The position numbers were made by a program, and so were the translations under genes. From positions 65,791,915-65,855,914 of the forward strand of contig OX457037.1 of NCBI GenBank assembly GCA_949752735.1: a stretch of DNA of 64,000 nucleotides, given 5' to 3'. The notes under the pieces are model-generated. The model was given only the letters and a program-made list of their open reading frames with translations, ran no database searches and was not told where the DNA came from. This document shows, one piece after another, positions 31,194 to 42,738 of this stretch. This DNA is from Lumbricus terrestris. Lineage: Eukaryota; Annelida; Clitellata; Crassiclitellata; Lumbricidae. Numbering within the stretch: position 1 is the stretch's first letter; each line of letters starts with the position of its first letter.

Positions 31194-32596
31194 TATAGTC
31201 CGGGATGTTAGCGTAACATTGTGCATTTTGGTGCTACAAGCAAAAAATTGATATTTTTGAGTTCAGGAAGAAATTCTAAGAAAAATGTGACATAGTGCCA
31301 GCTGGAAAAATGGGAAAAATTTTTCCACTTTTTTTCCACTGGAAGTATTCCAGGAATATTAGCTCAGAATGTGGAAAATGATCATAATAAGCTGAATTTT
31401 TCAGGATAGATGTAGGAATATGAGGAGAATAACATCCCAAAAGCCCAAAACGATTCCCCTAGAACTCTGTCTCAAAACGAAGATGGCATCCAAAATGGCC
31501 GCCATTTTCCAAAAGAAGTGATTATGACCTGGAAATAGCTTGTAAGAGTCTGAATTTTTCAGGGTAGGTGGAGGAATATGAGAGGAATAACATCCCAAAA
31601 GTGCCAAAAGATCCACCTGTAGCTCTGTCTCCAAACCAAGATGGCGTCCAAAATGGCCGTCATTTTCCAAAGGCATTGATTACTACCTGGAAAACCTTGT
31701 ATGAATCTGAATTTTTCAGGGTAGGTGGAGGAATATGAGAGGAATAACATCCCAAAAGTGCCAATAGAGAGGTTGGTCAAAAGTGAGAACTGGAGTCTGA
31801 CCTGGATTTAAGTGTAACGTAACCAACACCAACAGCCATACGCTGCGAATTGGCAGGACATACTAACTTTTCAAATGACGATTTTTGACAAAACATGCAT
31901 TTTGTCCAAACAAGGACATTTTCACTTAAAACAACGGCCATTGCCACAGCTGTTTTAAAACAAATCTGTCACATGTATAAATGTAAATAAATCTAAATCT
32001 CCACTTGTATCTATTTCAGTCCTGAGGGACTATAATAATATCTACATCCATCCTAAGAGTAAAAATACTAATAATTAAACAATTACACTTCTAAGAATAG
32101 GCCTAATTTTCCAGACATAGCATAACTTAATTTCTGGAAGTCCTGATACTGGTCCAGGACCGCGCACCTTACGCTACTAACAATCACAGCGAAAATTACA
32201 TACCAAGTAAAAAAGTTAAATTTGTAATATACTTGATTTTTAAACCTGCACTCAACTGTTCAAACATTTCACATCAGCACAAATATCATTACTTATTCCA
32301 CATAAATAAGCATTTTATATTCGTGTTTACAATCACGATAATTACACAAATAAGCTCTCCGGCATGTAGTTAACGTAGGTTGTTAGCGTAGATTGCCAAA
32401 ACAAGCCCAAACTTAGCCCACTTATGTGCGTTATTAAAATTATTTTTTAAAAATACTTCTGATATTCGCTTTAACTGGCACTATGTCAGATTAATTTTTA
32501 TTTCAGTTCCTTTACAAAGTCTAGAAAAAATTACGCTTGTAGCACCTAAATGCACAATTATGATGATTTTCAACGCTAAGGGCTCGGACTATTATA
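31194..32596. mobile_element. TIR element with tandem-repeat interior, 1.4 kb
   Basis: The left end (TATAGTCCGGGATGTTAGCG, then TTGTGCATTTTGGTGCTACA, then GACATAGTGCCAG) is matched inverted at 32470-32596 (CTGGCACTATGTC, TGTAGCACCTAAATGCACAA, then CGGACTATTATA). The arms are about 120 bases and interrupted by mismatches. Three 158-bp direct repeats lie inside at 31391-31770, each with CTGAATTTTTCAGG and AAGATGGC(A/G)TCCAAAATGG. No transposase. The superfamily is not determined. Confidence 0.75.
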
Positions 32597-32689
32597 ACTA
32601 TTCAAGCCGACCAAATCCTGACAAGTGCATAAATCAATCAATCAATTCCTTCATTTTAAGTAAGTAGGCTGACCCAGATGCAGGTAATC

Positions 32690-32815
32690 TATCGTTTTAG
32701 CAGAGTTTCTGGTCCCAGATGTTGGAACAGTCTTCCACCGGACATCAGATTGGCCGCCTTAGTGGACTCTTTCAAATCAAAGCTTAAATCATCTGTTTGC
32801 TACTTAAGGCATATC
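32690..32815 (+). pseudogene. LINE C-terminal fragment
   Basis: It translates as YRFSRVSGPRCWNSLPPDIR, then LAALVDSFKSKLKSSVCY. This is the conserved end of L2/CR1-like LINE proteins (GPRLWNSLP, F..KLK). Only about 40 codons survive. Its 3' sequence (GTAAAAGTGCACTTTAGCG) leads directly into the next inverted-repeat element. Confidence 0.7.
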
Positions 32816-33442
32816 GGTAAAAGTGCACTTTAGCGTATTTCATTATTTCGAAATCGATATGGTGCATTTTAGCGTATTTTATTATTTAGCGTATGTATTT
32901 ACATATTTCGTTGATGAAACTGTTCATATTTCTACAAACAGGCAAAATTGAGTGATATTGAAAGCTGGATTGATGAAAACTTCTTGATGAAATAGAAGTT
33001 GAATTGATGAAAAAACACTTGAGAAATGGAATGTGGATTAAGGTATCTATCTAATGGCTGACGTAGCAGCTGGAGCCTGGATGGACAAAAATAACGCCCG
33101 AGAAATGGAAACGGAATTGATGAAAAGATTGCTTGAGAAATAGAAGTTGGATTGATGAAAATTATTTACCTTAAATAGAAGCGGGTTGCTGAGAAGATAC
33201 TTAATTAAATGAGAGCTTGATTGATGACAAATAATTGTTATTTAAATAGAATTTGGATTGATGAAAAAATAATTGTTGCTGCAACAGAAGCTGGATTAAC
33301 GAATGATACATGCCAAGGTAGAAGTCGGATTGATGAAAATACCTGCGGAAGTTCGAAAACGTACCCAAATAATAAAATACGCTATTTATTTTGACCTAAG
33401 CTGTTTTGAATAAAATACGCTAAAATGCACTTTTACCGGCTT
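32815..33442. mobile_element. Small inverted-repeat element carrying the minisatellite
   Basis: The left end CGGTAAAAGTGCACTTTAGC (near 32816) is matched inverted by GCTAAAATGCACTTTTACCG at 33419-33438. Between them, units of the type GGATTGATGAAAAAACACTT and GAAGCTGGATTGATGAAAAC fill 32955-33340 in one orientation. The right end is also the first 25 bases of the window, so copy 1 of the duplication begins inside or beyond such an element. Confidence 0.65.
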
Positions 33443-33700
33443 ATCCCGAAGTTTGTGAGGCGCCATTGCAGCGTTATGGCCGCGTCACGGAGCCATATAA
33501 ATTGTCGCTATTATTATTATTATTATTATTATTGTTATGTACGGAGGTGGATTAACCCGAATCACCGAAACCCGCACCTGTACCCGAATTCCCGAAAACG
33601 ATGAAAATACACAAAAAGTGTTTTAAAATAGAAAGCGGCCAAACCCAAAATTAATCAGAGGTTAAATTCTAGAATGGCTCGGTAGCGGTAAAATTCTAGG

Positions 33701-33834
33701 ATGGCTCGGTAGCAAGTATACAATATGGTGACCACAGATCAGCGCAGAATAGAGCTATTGATCGCCGCACGTGACAGCGCTCTATTCTGCGCTGATCTGT
33801 GGCCACCATATTGTTTACTTGCTACCGAGCCATT
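33701..33834. repeat. Palindrome, copy 2
   Basis: Same palindrome as 287-420, with arms ATGGCTCGGTAGCAAGTATA and its inverse. Confidence 0.85.
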
Positions 33835-33847
33835 CCAGAAGTTAACC

Positions 33848-35151
33848 ATCAGATTTAAACTGAATAAGGCCTACATACACAGTTCAATGTCTAAAAATCA
33901 TTCAGTTTTGTAATTTCTATTAATATCGATTTCGTGTATCCGGTCGAAATTCGTTTCGGGAATTTGTAAGCAAATTCGTTTCGGGGATTCACAACGCAAA
34001 TGTAGTAAAGTGGTCTCTCACCGACAGCAGTTATCGAACACTTATTAGTTAATGCGGGACTTTAGGCATACCGGTTATTGTGACTAACCGCTCGGTAGGA
34101 AGTAAACAGTATGGCGGTCACAGATACACGCAAAATAGAGCGGCCTCAACTCCGGCGATCGATAGCCCAATGTTTCCGCGCGAAACATTGGGGTCCCGCT
34201 TCAGACAGTGATGTTGTGTGAAGTAAGTAAGTAAGTGATGAAGGTATTTCTAGATCTGAAATAGAAGTCGGATTGATGAAAAAACGCTTAAGTAATGGAA
34301 GCTGGATGATGGTATTCTTATATTTGAAATAGAAGCTGGGTTGACGAAAATAACAGGCGAGAAACAGAAGCTGGGTTAATAAAAATATTATAGCTTAGAT
34401 TGGAGCAGGATTGATGAAAATGTTCTTGATTAAATTAGAGCTGGATGGATAAGGATCTTGTTAATTAAATAGGAGCTGGATTGATTAAAATGTTTCCGAT
34501 TAAATTGGAGTTGGATTGATGAAAAATAATCATTATTGAAACAGAAGTTGGATTCATAAAACAGCTGATGCAATTGAAAAGCTGGACTTTTACTTACTTA
34601 CTTATTTTTGCCTGCTGTCTTATTGCACCATTGACTATTAAGCGGAAACATTGGGCTATCGATCGCCGGAGTTGAGGCCGCTCTATTTTGCGTGTATCTG
34701 TGACCGCCATACTGTTTACTTCCTACCGAGCGGTTAGTCACAATGACCGGCATACCTTTCAGCATCTTTCGGAAATCTAAAGAGTGAAATGTTTTGTGAA
34801 TTGTAAGCGGTAACGCTACAATTTATAGCTGCACAGCAAGTTCCTCCTCGCTTCGAAGCCATGTTTATAACGTGATCCTACCAGTCGTATGATGGCGCCA
34901 CACACATCCGGAGGTCTCCCAAGGCACATCCGGAGGTCTCCCAAGGTAGGTGGCGTGAATATCAGATACATGGAGAGGCATGTCTTAGTCGTAGACTATA
35001 AGGTCTTTGATTAAAGTAAAAAGTGTGGTGTAATTTTGTTTTAATATACGATGACAAATGAAAGTGGGTATTTGTTAGATAATACAATGGCTTTGTTTCA
35101 TATATTTTAAAGAATGACGTAATGTAATTGTTTATAAGTTCATGATAATAA
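33848..35151. other. 1304-bp block present only in copy 2
   Basis: Copy 1 joins directly across this block (433/434). I see no target duplication at the edges, so a deletion in copy 1 is as likely as an insertion here. It contains the foldback at 34064-34757 and, at 34870-35010, a block resembling the inverse of 23410-23600 (TCTTAGTCGTAGACTATAAG; GGCGCCAC). A tandem CACATCCGGAGGTCTCCCAA pair lies near 34905-34945. Confidence 0.8.
34064..34757. mobile_element. Foldback element, 117-bp arms around a minisatellite
   Basis: The left arm contains GTGACTAACCGCTCGGTAGG, CAGTATGGCGGTCACAGATA and CGGCGATCGATAGCCCAATG. The right arm (34640-34757) is its inverse with few changes. The loop holds units such as GAAGCTGGGTTGACGAAAAT and GGAGCTGGATTGATTAAAAT in a single orientation. 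The arms are related to the palindrome at 33701-33834. No coding region. Confidence 0.88.
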
Positions 35152-35474
35152 TGATTAAATTATATAAATATTACCTCTGAATCCTCAAAATTTTGTATTA
35201 TAATAATTACTATTATATGTAAAAATTAAATTCCGAATTTACATAAAACAAGGCTTCGCAATAGCAATATTAAAAGCGCTCCTAGCGAGAGGAATCGTGA
35301 ACAACACATTCAGGAGATACGCATTTCATGCTATTTTGACATAAAACTAATTCAAATGTTTCACAAAATTTCTGAAAATTATTTTTAAAGCTATTAAATT
35401 CTACTAAAAAAATAAAAAGTAAATTAGAAATAAAATTTTAAAAAATTAATGTGTGACGTCACACATGGCCTGAC

Positions 35475-35894
35475 CCCTCCCCCGTCACAAACTGTCACAC
35501 TTTCTTACACCCCCTCCCCCTGGAGCGTGACGTACTTTATGGACGGCCCCAAAACGATTTGATGAAGAAGTCATGGACGATACTTACCCACGGGCGGAGT
35601 TTGGTTTCCGTTTTTTGAGGGGCTAAAGCCTTCTTGGGGGCTTAGCCCGGGAAAAGATACCATTTACAAGGTTAAAAAATTGAATCTCCCCCGTCACAAA
35701 CTGTCACACTTTCTTACACCCCTACCCCTGGAGCGTGACGTACTTTATGGACGGCAACAAAACGATTTGATGAAGAAGTCATGGACGATACTTACCCACG
35801 GGCGGAGTTTGGTTTCCGTTTTTTGAGGGGCTAAAGCCTTCTTGTGGGCTTAGCCCGGGAAAAGATACCATTTACAAGGTTAAAAAATTGAATT
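35475..35894. repeat. 209-bp tandem duplication, copy 2
   Basis: Same transposon-terminus tandem as at 757-1176, with the CCCGTCACAAACTGTCAC word twice. Confidence 0.75.
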
Positions 35895-35957
35895 TGGGTC
35901 TTCTTGGGGGCTTAACCCTCCTAGTCCCTGATAAACTCCGCCCATGTATTTACCCGA

Positions 35958-36518
35958 GTTTAAACCTGAGTGCTAGTAACAAATTCCGCACCCAGACTTT
36001 CTACGTGATCTTAGACAGACTTATAACTGAGATGGGAAAGCGGCTAGCAGCTTACGCAACACTACGTGAAAGATTCAATGTTCTTCTTGACAGAACTTTA
36101 TCAACTGAAGAAATAGTGATAAGAGTAAAGGCATTAATTTAGATATATTCATGTGATCTAGAAGATGCATTTATTGACGAATTTATGTTGTTTTCTCGAA
36201 TGTTTGCAGACAATAAATATGTAGCTGAAATGATTAGGTCACAAATTGCTGACAGGCTGGTCTCCAGTTTCCCAAATGTCAATATTGCTTTTCCAAATTA
36301 TCTGTCTATTTTTGGAACAAGTTGTGAAGGTGAACGCTCTTTTTCGAAACTGAGAATTATCAAAAATTATCCTCGGTCAACGATGGGACAGGCACGATTA
36401 TCCACCCTTGCATTACTTTCAATATTGAAAGCGACTTAATGCGAAAAATGACATTTGAAGACGTTATTAGCGATTTCGCGAATGCAAAGAGCCGCAAAGA
36501 TAACATAATAATAGCTTA
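35958..36518 (+). pseudogene. hAT transposase C-terminal relic, copy 2
   Basis: This is identical, as far as I can see, to 1240-1800: the same GERSFSKLRIIKN dimerisation motif, the same in-frame TAG (36140-36142) and the same C-terminal frameshift. Sharing all inactivating changes shows that the relic predates the duplication. No flanking target duplication is recognisable, and only the C-terminal part of the protein is represented. Confidence 0.85.
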
Positions 36519-36904
36519 GCCAATGTCACTTTTTCATTAGCTAACACTAGCCTTTAAAACGTTAGCTCGTTAAAATTAAATTTGCAAGTTTTCTGTTTGT
36601 TTTTTCCGGTCATTGACCAATCACTGCATTTATTTTTTAATATATTTTTCAGGATTTCGTAGGCCCTGTTAAGTTCGTAGGCCCTAGGCACAGTGCCTAC
36701 TGTGCCTAATGGATAAGACGGCCAGTATACTGTATAGCCTACTATGTGTATTGTGTATTGGCCCTATACGATTCCAAATCGTTCATTTCAAATCTAAGTC
36801 CTACTGACACAATTAGGACCTAAGGGACACTAAGAACTTTCGTCTGCATGTGAATTCCAGTTACAAGTCTTATCGGTTACGGCATTATTCTATGATTTCC
36901 ACAT

Positions 36905-36988
36905 GGGGCTTTTGTCCGGGGGCTAATGTCCTACGCAAAATCGGGGGCTTTTGTCCGGGGGGCTAATGTCCGGGCGCTTTTGTCTGGT
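36905..36988. repeat. 14-mer cluster, copy 2
   Basis: Same alternating GGGGGCTTTTGTCC / GGGGGCTAATGTCC words as at 2187-2270. Confidence 0.7.
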
Positions 36989-37490
36989 GTGTTAGGAAAC
37001 TGTCAAAGCTGTATCAGAACAACCTGAACTGATGACCCACATAACACTATAAAGAGAAAATGAGAGCACGAAAGAAGACATGTTGTTCAATGGTGATTTG
37101 CAAAGATTTTTCGTTATTGCCTCAAAGGATGTGATTAAATAAATTCAGCAAGAAGAAGATCAGGAATTCATTCGAAAGCAAAGAGAAGACGTATTTTCCA
37201 GCAGCTGAGTGAAGTTAAGGATATCAACAAAGAAGGCCTGGAGTGCCGTTGTCACGAAATAGAGTATCCCCCGTATTAATTGTATCCCCCCAAAATTAAG
37301 AAAGTCGAAAAAACCGCTTCCGCATGTAGTTTTTTTGCAAATTAATTTTTATCTGTTTTGTTTTGAACAATGACACTAACAGGTATGTTTATTCCGACTA
37401 GATAATTTGTTTTGCTCTGCTTTTAGAGCACTTAAAACATTTAAAACACTTAAGAACACTCAGAGTCACTAAATAAATTCGAGTTGCCTT

Positions 37491-38451
37491 TAGGGCTGCC
37501 AACCGTCCCGGATTCGCCGGGACAGTCCCGGAATCGGCCCTGTGCGTCCCGTGTCCCGGATTGATCTAAAATTGTCCCGGAATTTGTGGTAGAGATGTAC
37601 TTAATAAAATGTTGTTACTTTGCGCACCAAACTCGACAAGTTGTGTGATGATTTTGCGTTCTGCGTAGACTGCACTCTATTAAACCTAACGTTGTTGGCT
37701 GAACATCGAATGTTGACACAGCGCTGGGTTCAAGTCTTGAAAACTGTATAGTGGCATATTGTGTCCCATGTAGGCCTACTGTTAGTCCATTCTAATGCTT
37801 TTTGAGAGATGACGGGCTGGTTTCCATGCCTACGAGGTAGCCCGTGCAACAACCATCTCTCGTCTTCTCTATGCCTCCCCTGCTTGGTGGGGATACACCA
37901 CTGCAATTGATCGCCTCAAACTTCAACGCTTCCTACAAAAGGTCAAGCGATTGGGATACCTCCCTTCTCACTACCCTGATCTTGACCGCTTGATTGATGA
38001 TGCAGACGTTAGACTCTTATAAGAAAGTGTGTCATATGGAATTTCAATCATGTACTCCGAAGCCTGTTTCCACCTATTGTTAAAAGGCCTTATGCTCTGC
38101 GTTCGCGACCACACGACTTTGAACTGCCTAGAAAAAAAGACTTTAATTTCATCTCTCGTGTTCTTTTTAAGACTGTTCGCAGTGTTAACTCTATATATAA
38201 TAACTAGAAATCTATCTTTCGCATGCTTCCAGCCTGAATTCTGCGGACACTCGTTATTTTAGCCCATTTACTTCTTTAAAATACTTTTTTTCATGTAATA
38301 AGTTGCGGTGTGTCAACTTAGTTTTCTTGAATAAACGAAGTAGGCCTATATACGCATTTTAGGTCTATGTGGACAGCGTAGGCTAAATTGGTATAAATGC
38401 ATAGTAACTGCAGGCGTCCCGGAATGGCAAAATCAAGAGTTGGCAGCCCTA
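37491..38451. mobile_element. hAT-like TIR element with LINE cargo, copy 2
   Basis: Same element as 2773-3733, with ends AGGGCTGCCAAC and GTTGGCAGCCCT, flanked by GTTGCCT(T/G). The enclosed LINE C-terminal relic lies at about 37818-38238. Confidence 0.75.
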
Positions 38452-38839
38452 GTTGCCTGCCTTTATCTGAGCTTTGCCTATGACACTTAAAACAATTAGA
38501 GTCACTCTAAATTTTGATTACAGCATAAATATTTTTATTATGCCCATTTTTCAAAAAATGGGGTAGAATGGTTTATCCCCCCGGATAGTATAGACCGGTT
38601 AATTCCATCCGGGTGGATAGATTAATTCATCCCCCCGGATAGCTTTCATGGGGATACTCCGTTTCATGACACCGTCATCAAATCATGGACGTCGTCTTAT
38701 CAAAGTATTCTTGTCTCTGTTTGGTCAATTTGCCGTTCAAGCGATTTATGAAACAAATTTCCATCAAATAACCAAGAGGCTTATTTTGCAGCAACATTAT
38801 TGAACAAACTGCGACAAGAAATAGGCCTAGGCCTACTCG

Positions 38840-38847
38840 GTAGAAAG
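38840..38847. other. Empty hAT target site
   Basis: A single GTAGAAAG here corresponds to the duplicated GTAGAAAG that flanks the 1521-bp insertion in copy 1. It proves the exact edges of that element. Confidence 0.92.
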
Positions 38848-39191
38848 AGTTAATTCTTCGAATAATTATTATATCCCATCGCAAGATTTCACAGCATCCA
38901 GCCAGATATTGCTCAATGTCACTCATGTCACACCCATTGCGGAACAATTTATCTACTTTTGCTCATGTAACATAAAAAGTGTCAAATGGGTTGACCTATA
39001 AATTTCAATTGTTTTCATTACAATTTTCGTGATTATTATAATCATGATAAAGAACAAAACAGGCCTTGAGGAGTTCTTAATTCTGTCAGATGAATTTTGT
39101 GGACCTACATAACGCCCCATGGACGAAGAAACCGAAGGACGGACAATAGAGGATATCGACGCAAGGAGATAGTGTCTTCAGAAAAAAACGC

Positions 39192-39463
39192 TGAGAGGAA
39201 GGCAACGGGAAACCACCTCTCTCCAGCTACCAAGAGAAACGTATCAATGGAAAAATTAGAGAAATTCGTATTGGAGGGAAATGTCCCTATTTGCTCGCGG
39301 AACCCTGCGCATTTCACCCGTTCCGTATTCCAGAAATATATAGTCGACAGTAACAGTTTTAGCTTGTGAAATTATGTAATAGGCTATTGGATTAAATGTA
39401 CGTTACATGCATTTCTAGTACAGTCTATAATATTACTTAACAACAAATATATGCTTTAGAATT
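39192..39463. other. Sequence beyond the duplication break, no gene recognised
   Basis: A 40-codon open stretch from an ATG near 39249 contains GNVPICSRNPAHFTRSVFQK, which I do not recognise. Nothing else is visible. Confidence 0.3.
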
Positions 39464-39780
39464 CAGAGGTTCTGAACCGGTGTGTCGCGACACACTAGCG
39501 TGTCGAGAAGCGACCGGCGGTGTGTCGCGTAAAAATGGTGTGTCGCTGGTGTGTCGTGAAGAATTGGTGTGTGGCGTGTCGCGAAGAAATTGCGTGTCGC
39601 GAATTCTCACAGCATACAAAGGTCGTTTTTGCATTAAACCGTCACGCTCAATTTATAGGGTTGCCAGGCGTCCGGTAATGAACCGGACAGTCCGGTATTT
39701 ACACAAACTGTCCGGTTAGAATTTTCAGACATTACCGGACATGGCTGTGTCCGGTAAATAATTACACTGGTCAACATAGA
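39464..39780. repeat. Two adjacent hAT-type termini
   Basis: CAGAGGTTCTGAACCGGTGT at 39464 and TAGGGTTGCCAGGCGTCCGG at 39656 both look like hAT left ends. The first is followed by six or seven GTGTGTCGCG-type words. The second is followed by CCGGACAGTCCGGTATTTAC repeats. Matching right ends were not found in the window. Confidence 0.5.
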
Positions 39781-39971
39781 AATCGTTACTGACTGGAAAA
39801 GGCCCTAATGTGTAGCATCTTGGTGTGCTGAACACGAATATAACCATAAAAAGTTTTTATTGGCTCTCGTTTTGAAAATATTTCATATAGTTCATTTCTT
39901 ATGTTTCACCATGTAAATTTATGCAGTAGAACTGCGATAATATCCTAAATAAGTCTACAATGATGTAATAT

Positions 39972-41555
39972 TCCACCTCATATCATGCTTACTTCGGATG
40001 CAAGGTTGGTGACCAAGACAAGCCATGGGCCCTGCATATATGCTGTGCTACATGTACAACACAGCTTTCACAGTGGTTGAATGGCAAAAGACCATCAGTG
40101 CCGTTTGCAGTTCCCATGGTGTAGAGAGAGCAAAGCAACCACTTAGATGACTGTTACTTCTGCTTGGTTCCTCCTATTTCCGGTGGAATAACGAAGCAAA
40201 AGAAGTCGACAATAGTCCACCCAAACATTCCGTCTGCATTGAGACCAGTTCCACATGGTGATGGACTTCCTATTCCAGAACCTCCAGCAGAATATATTTT
40301 CGTTGATTCATTTGATGAGGACAAGGGTGAGCCGACATGTTCTTCTCCTGGTCCGTCAGCGTGCAGTGATCCCGATTTTCACTGTGGTGCATCATCAACC
40401 CCACACAGAATAACACAGGAAGAACTAAATGACCTTATTCGTGATTTGGACTTATCCAAAAACAAGGCAGAGTTGCTAGGATCAAGACTCCAACAATGGA
40501 ATCTTCTAGAAGAAGATGTCACAATCACTTCATATAGAAAGCGCCATCAGCAGTTGGAACCTTTCTTCATGAAGAAAGGTAATCTGGTATTCTGTTCCAA
40601 TATTGACGACCTCATGAATGCCTTACAGATCACTCATGACCCACAAGAATGGAGACTCTTTGTAGACTCTTCGACACTGAGTCTTAAGGCTGTGCTTTTG
40701 CACAATGGAAACCGTCTTCCATCTATTCCATTAGCGCATGCTGTCCACATGAAAGAGACATACGATAACCTAAAACAGCTACTGCATTACATTGACTATA
40801 ACAGGTACAAATGGCACCTGTGCGGTGATTTGAAGGTAGTTGCCATTTTAATGGGACTGCTGCAAGGATATACAAAATATATGTGTTTCTTGTGTGAGTG
40901 GGATAGTCAAGCAAGAGAGTTGCACTACGTGCGGAAGGAATGGACTCCCAGACAAAACATGGGAGTTGGACAGAAGAATATCCAGCACCCAGCTCTGGTC
41001 GAGGCTAACAAAATCCTACTACATAGGTTTGGTGAAGAACTTCGTGAAAGCCATGACCGCACTTCGCCAGCTTTCCGACACCTGCATGAAAAATTCCCTC
41101 GACTCAGCGAAGCAAAGATTAAAGAGGGAGTTTTCGTGGGTCCTCAGATTAGAGAACTTTTCAAAGATGACCGCTTCAACAACTTGCTGGAGGGTGATGC
41201 GAAACAAGCATGGCATGCTTTTCGTCTAGTGTCTACAGACTTTCTGGGGAATGTTAGGGCAGAAAACTACAAGGAACTAGTAAAAGACATGCTCAAGCAG
41301 TACCAGAAATTTCGCTGCAATATGTCGCTGAAGATGCATTTCCTTCACTCCCATCTGGATTTCTTCCCTGACAACTGTGGTATGGTTAGTGACGAACATG
41401 GCCAACGCTTTCGTCAAGATATCGCAACAATGGAGCAAAGGTACCAAGGAAAATGGTCCACTACAATGTTGGCTGACTACTGCTGGACACTCCGCAGAGA
41501 TGCTCCCGAACAGCTGTACAAGAGACAGGCAAAAAATCTAAGAACTAGTCTATGA
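39972..41555 (+). pseudogene. Transposon-like gene of a widespread unnamed family, one nonsense codon
   Basis: A frame of about 528 codons interrupted only by TAG at 40122-40124 (where the family usually has Trp). Upstream of the stop it reads GDQDKPWALHICCATC. Downstream come HLDDCYFCLVPPISG, NIPSALRPVPH, DLKVVAILMGLLQGYTKYMC with a CxxC, FPRLSEAKIKEGVFVGPQIR and MLADYCWTLRRD. I recognise this as a repeated gene family in arthropods, cnidarians and other invertebrates. It is probably a DNA transposon protein, but I know no established name or activity. The acidic and histidine positions in HSHLDFFPDNCGMVSDEHGQ are candidate catalytic residues. There is no obvious terminal inverted repeat. 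Apart from the stop it looks intact, so it is young or the stop is an assembly or allelic variant. Confidence 0.75.
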
Positions 41556-41880
41556 CCTGGTTTTTACAAATATTAACCGTAAGTGTATCACTAGTGGAAT
41601 GCATTGTGCGATATAAAATTACTTCATTTGAGATAACAAAAAAACTAGAGCCAATTAAGCAATTTCACTGTCATATTCGTGTTCAGCACATAAAAATTGA
41701 TAAGAACTGACTAATTTCATTTCTGTAACATGACTTTTGTAAAAATTTGTTGTCCAGTGTTTTTGCTAGCAACATGTGTTGTAGAATGCAGACTTATAGT
41801 GTACAGGCCTAGTTTCTTGGCCATGAAAAGGTATCTGCTTATGATTTTCAAACGTATAACGGATTGCCTTGTGAAACATA

Positions 41881-41930
<50 letters not shown>

Positions 41931-42599
41931 GCACGGATCATATATCTTGTATATGCGCGTAGGCTAACGTTGGAGGCTTGATACTGAGTTCAAATTATAA
42001 TTGAACCGAATCTCCGTATTTAGCTCATGTCTCTGTCTGTCTATTTGTTCGTCTGTCTGTCTGTTTCTCTCGATCAGCACAACCGTTCTCTACCTCTCTG
42101 TCTGTCTATCTCCCCTTTCCATTAAACACGGACGCTTGTATTCTGTCCGTGCTTATCTGCCTCTCTATCTCTGTCTGTGTCTGTCTCTGTATGTCTGTGT
42201 CAATCTCGTCTCTCTTGTCTTTCAAGCCCGTCTCTTATACCACTGAATACTGAGTAGGAATTATATTTTGGCTCGCGTCCTAATGATGCGTTCACATTTT
42301 GCCTTGCATGTCTATAGGTCAATTGGGGTTATCTACAGAATGGAACTGAGTGATAAAATCGCTAATTGGGTTTTTAATGTTGTTTAATATCCGAATTCAC
42401 TCATTCGTCCCAGCGCCAAATTTTCAAATCCCTATGCATAATTTTATCCACCCTATCTATATGTCAGCCATCTAGATTTTAAAAGCCATTTCATCTAGGC
42501 GTCCGTGGTTTGGCCCACACACTGCAACTTGTAACGGTATCCGGTACCACAAATGCCTTATATATATATGCAATTTCATATATATATATAATTATACTA
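41556..42599. other. AT-rich sequence with microsatellites
   Basis: It contains an uninterrupted TA run (41884-41929) and a pyrimidine-rich TCTG/TCTC stretch (42028-42240) resembling the low-complexity part of the Ty3 LTRs nearby. I see no gene. Confidence 0.6.
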
Positions 42600-42738
42600 G
42601 CTGAGGTACCCGGCGTTGCCCGGGAAATTTAGGATTCGACCCGCTCTGGCCACAACCCCACCCCACCACACCCCCACCTCAACCCCCACCTCTCCCAACC
42701 CACTCAAACCCCTCACCCCTCCACCCAACCAACCCCTC
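42600..42738. repeat. C-rich interspersed repeat, left part
   Basis: It starts CTGAGGTACCCGGCGTTGCC, then GGGAAATTTAGGATTCGACC, and runs into a C-rich tract where Ty3 element B inserted. Its start is the same as that of the array at 25960. A TATATA tract precedes it, as also at 63070-63100. Confidence 0.75.

Larger units (their letters stand above)
33415..39191. repeat. Segmental duplication, copy 2
   Basis: Second copy of 1-6002 in direct orientation. It has an extra 1304 bp at 33848-35151 and lacks the hAT insertion (empty GTAGAAAG site at 38840-38847). Beyond 39191 the copies diverge completely. The spacing between copies is 33.4 kb. Confidence 0.93.
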
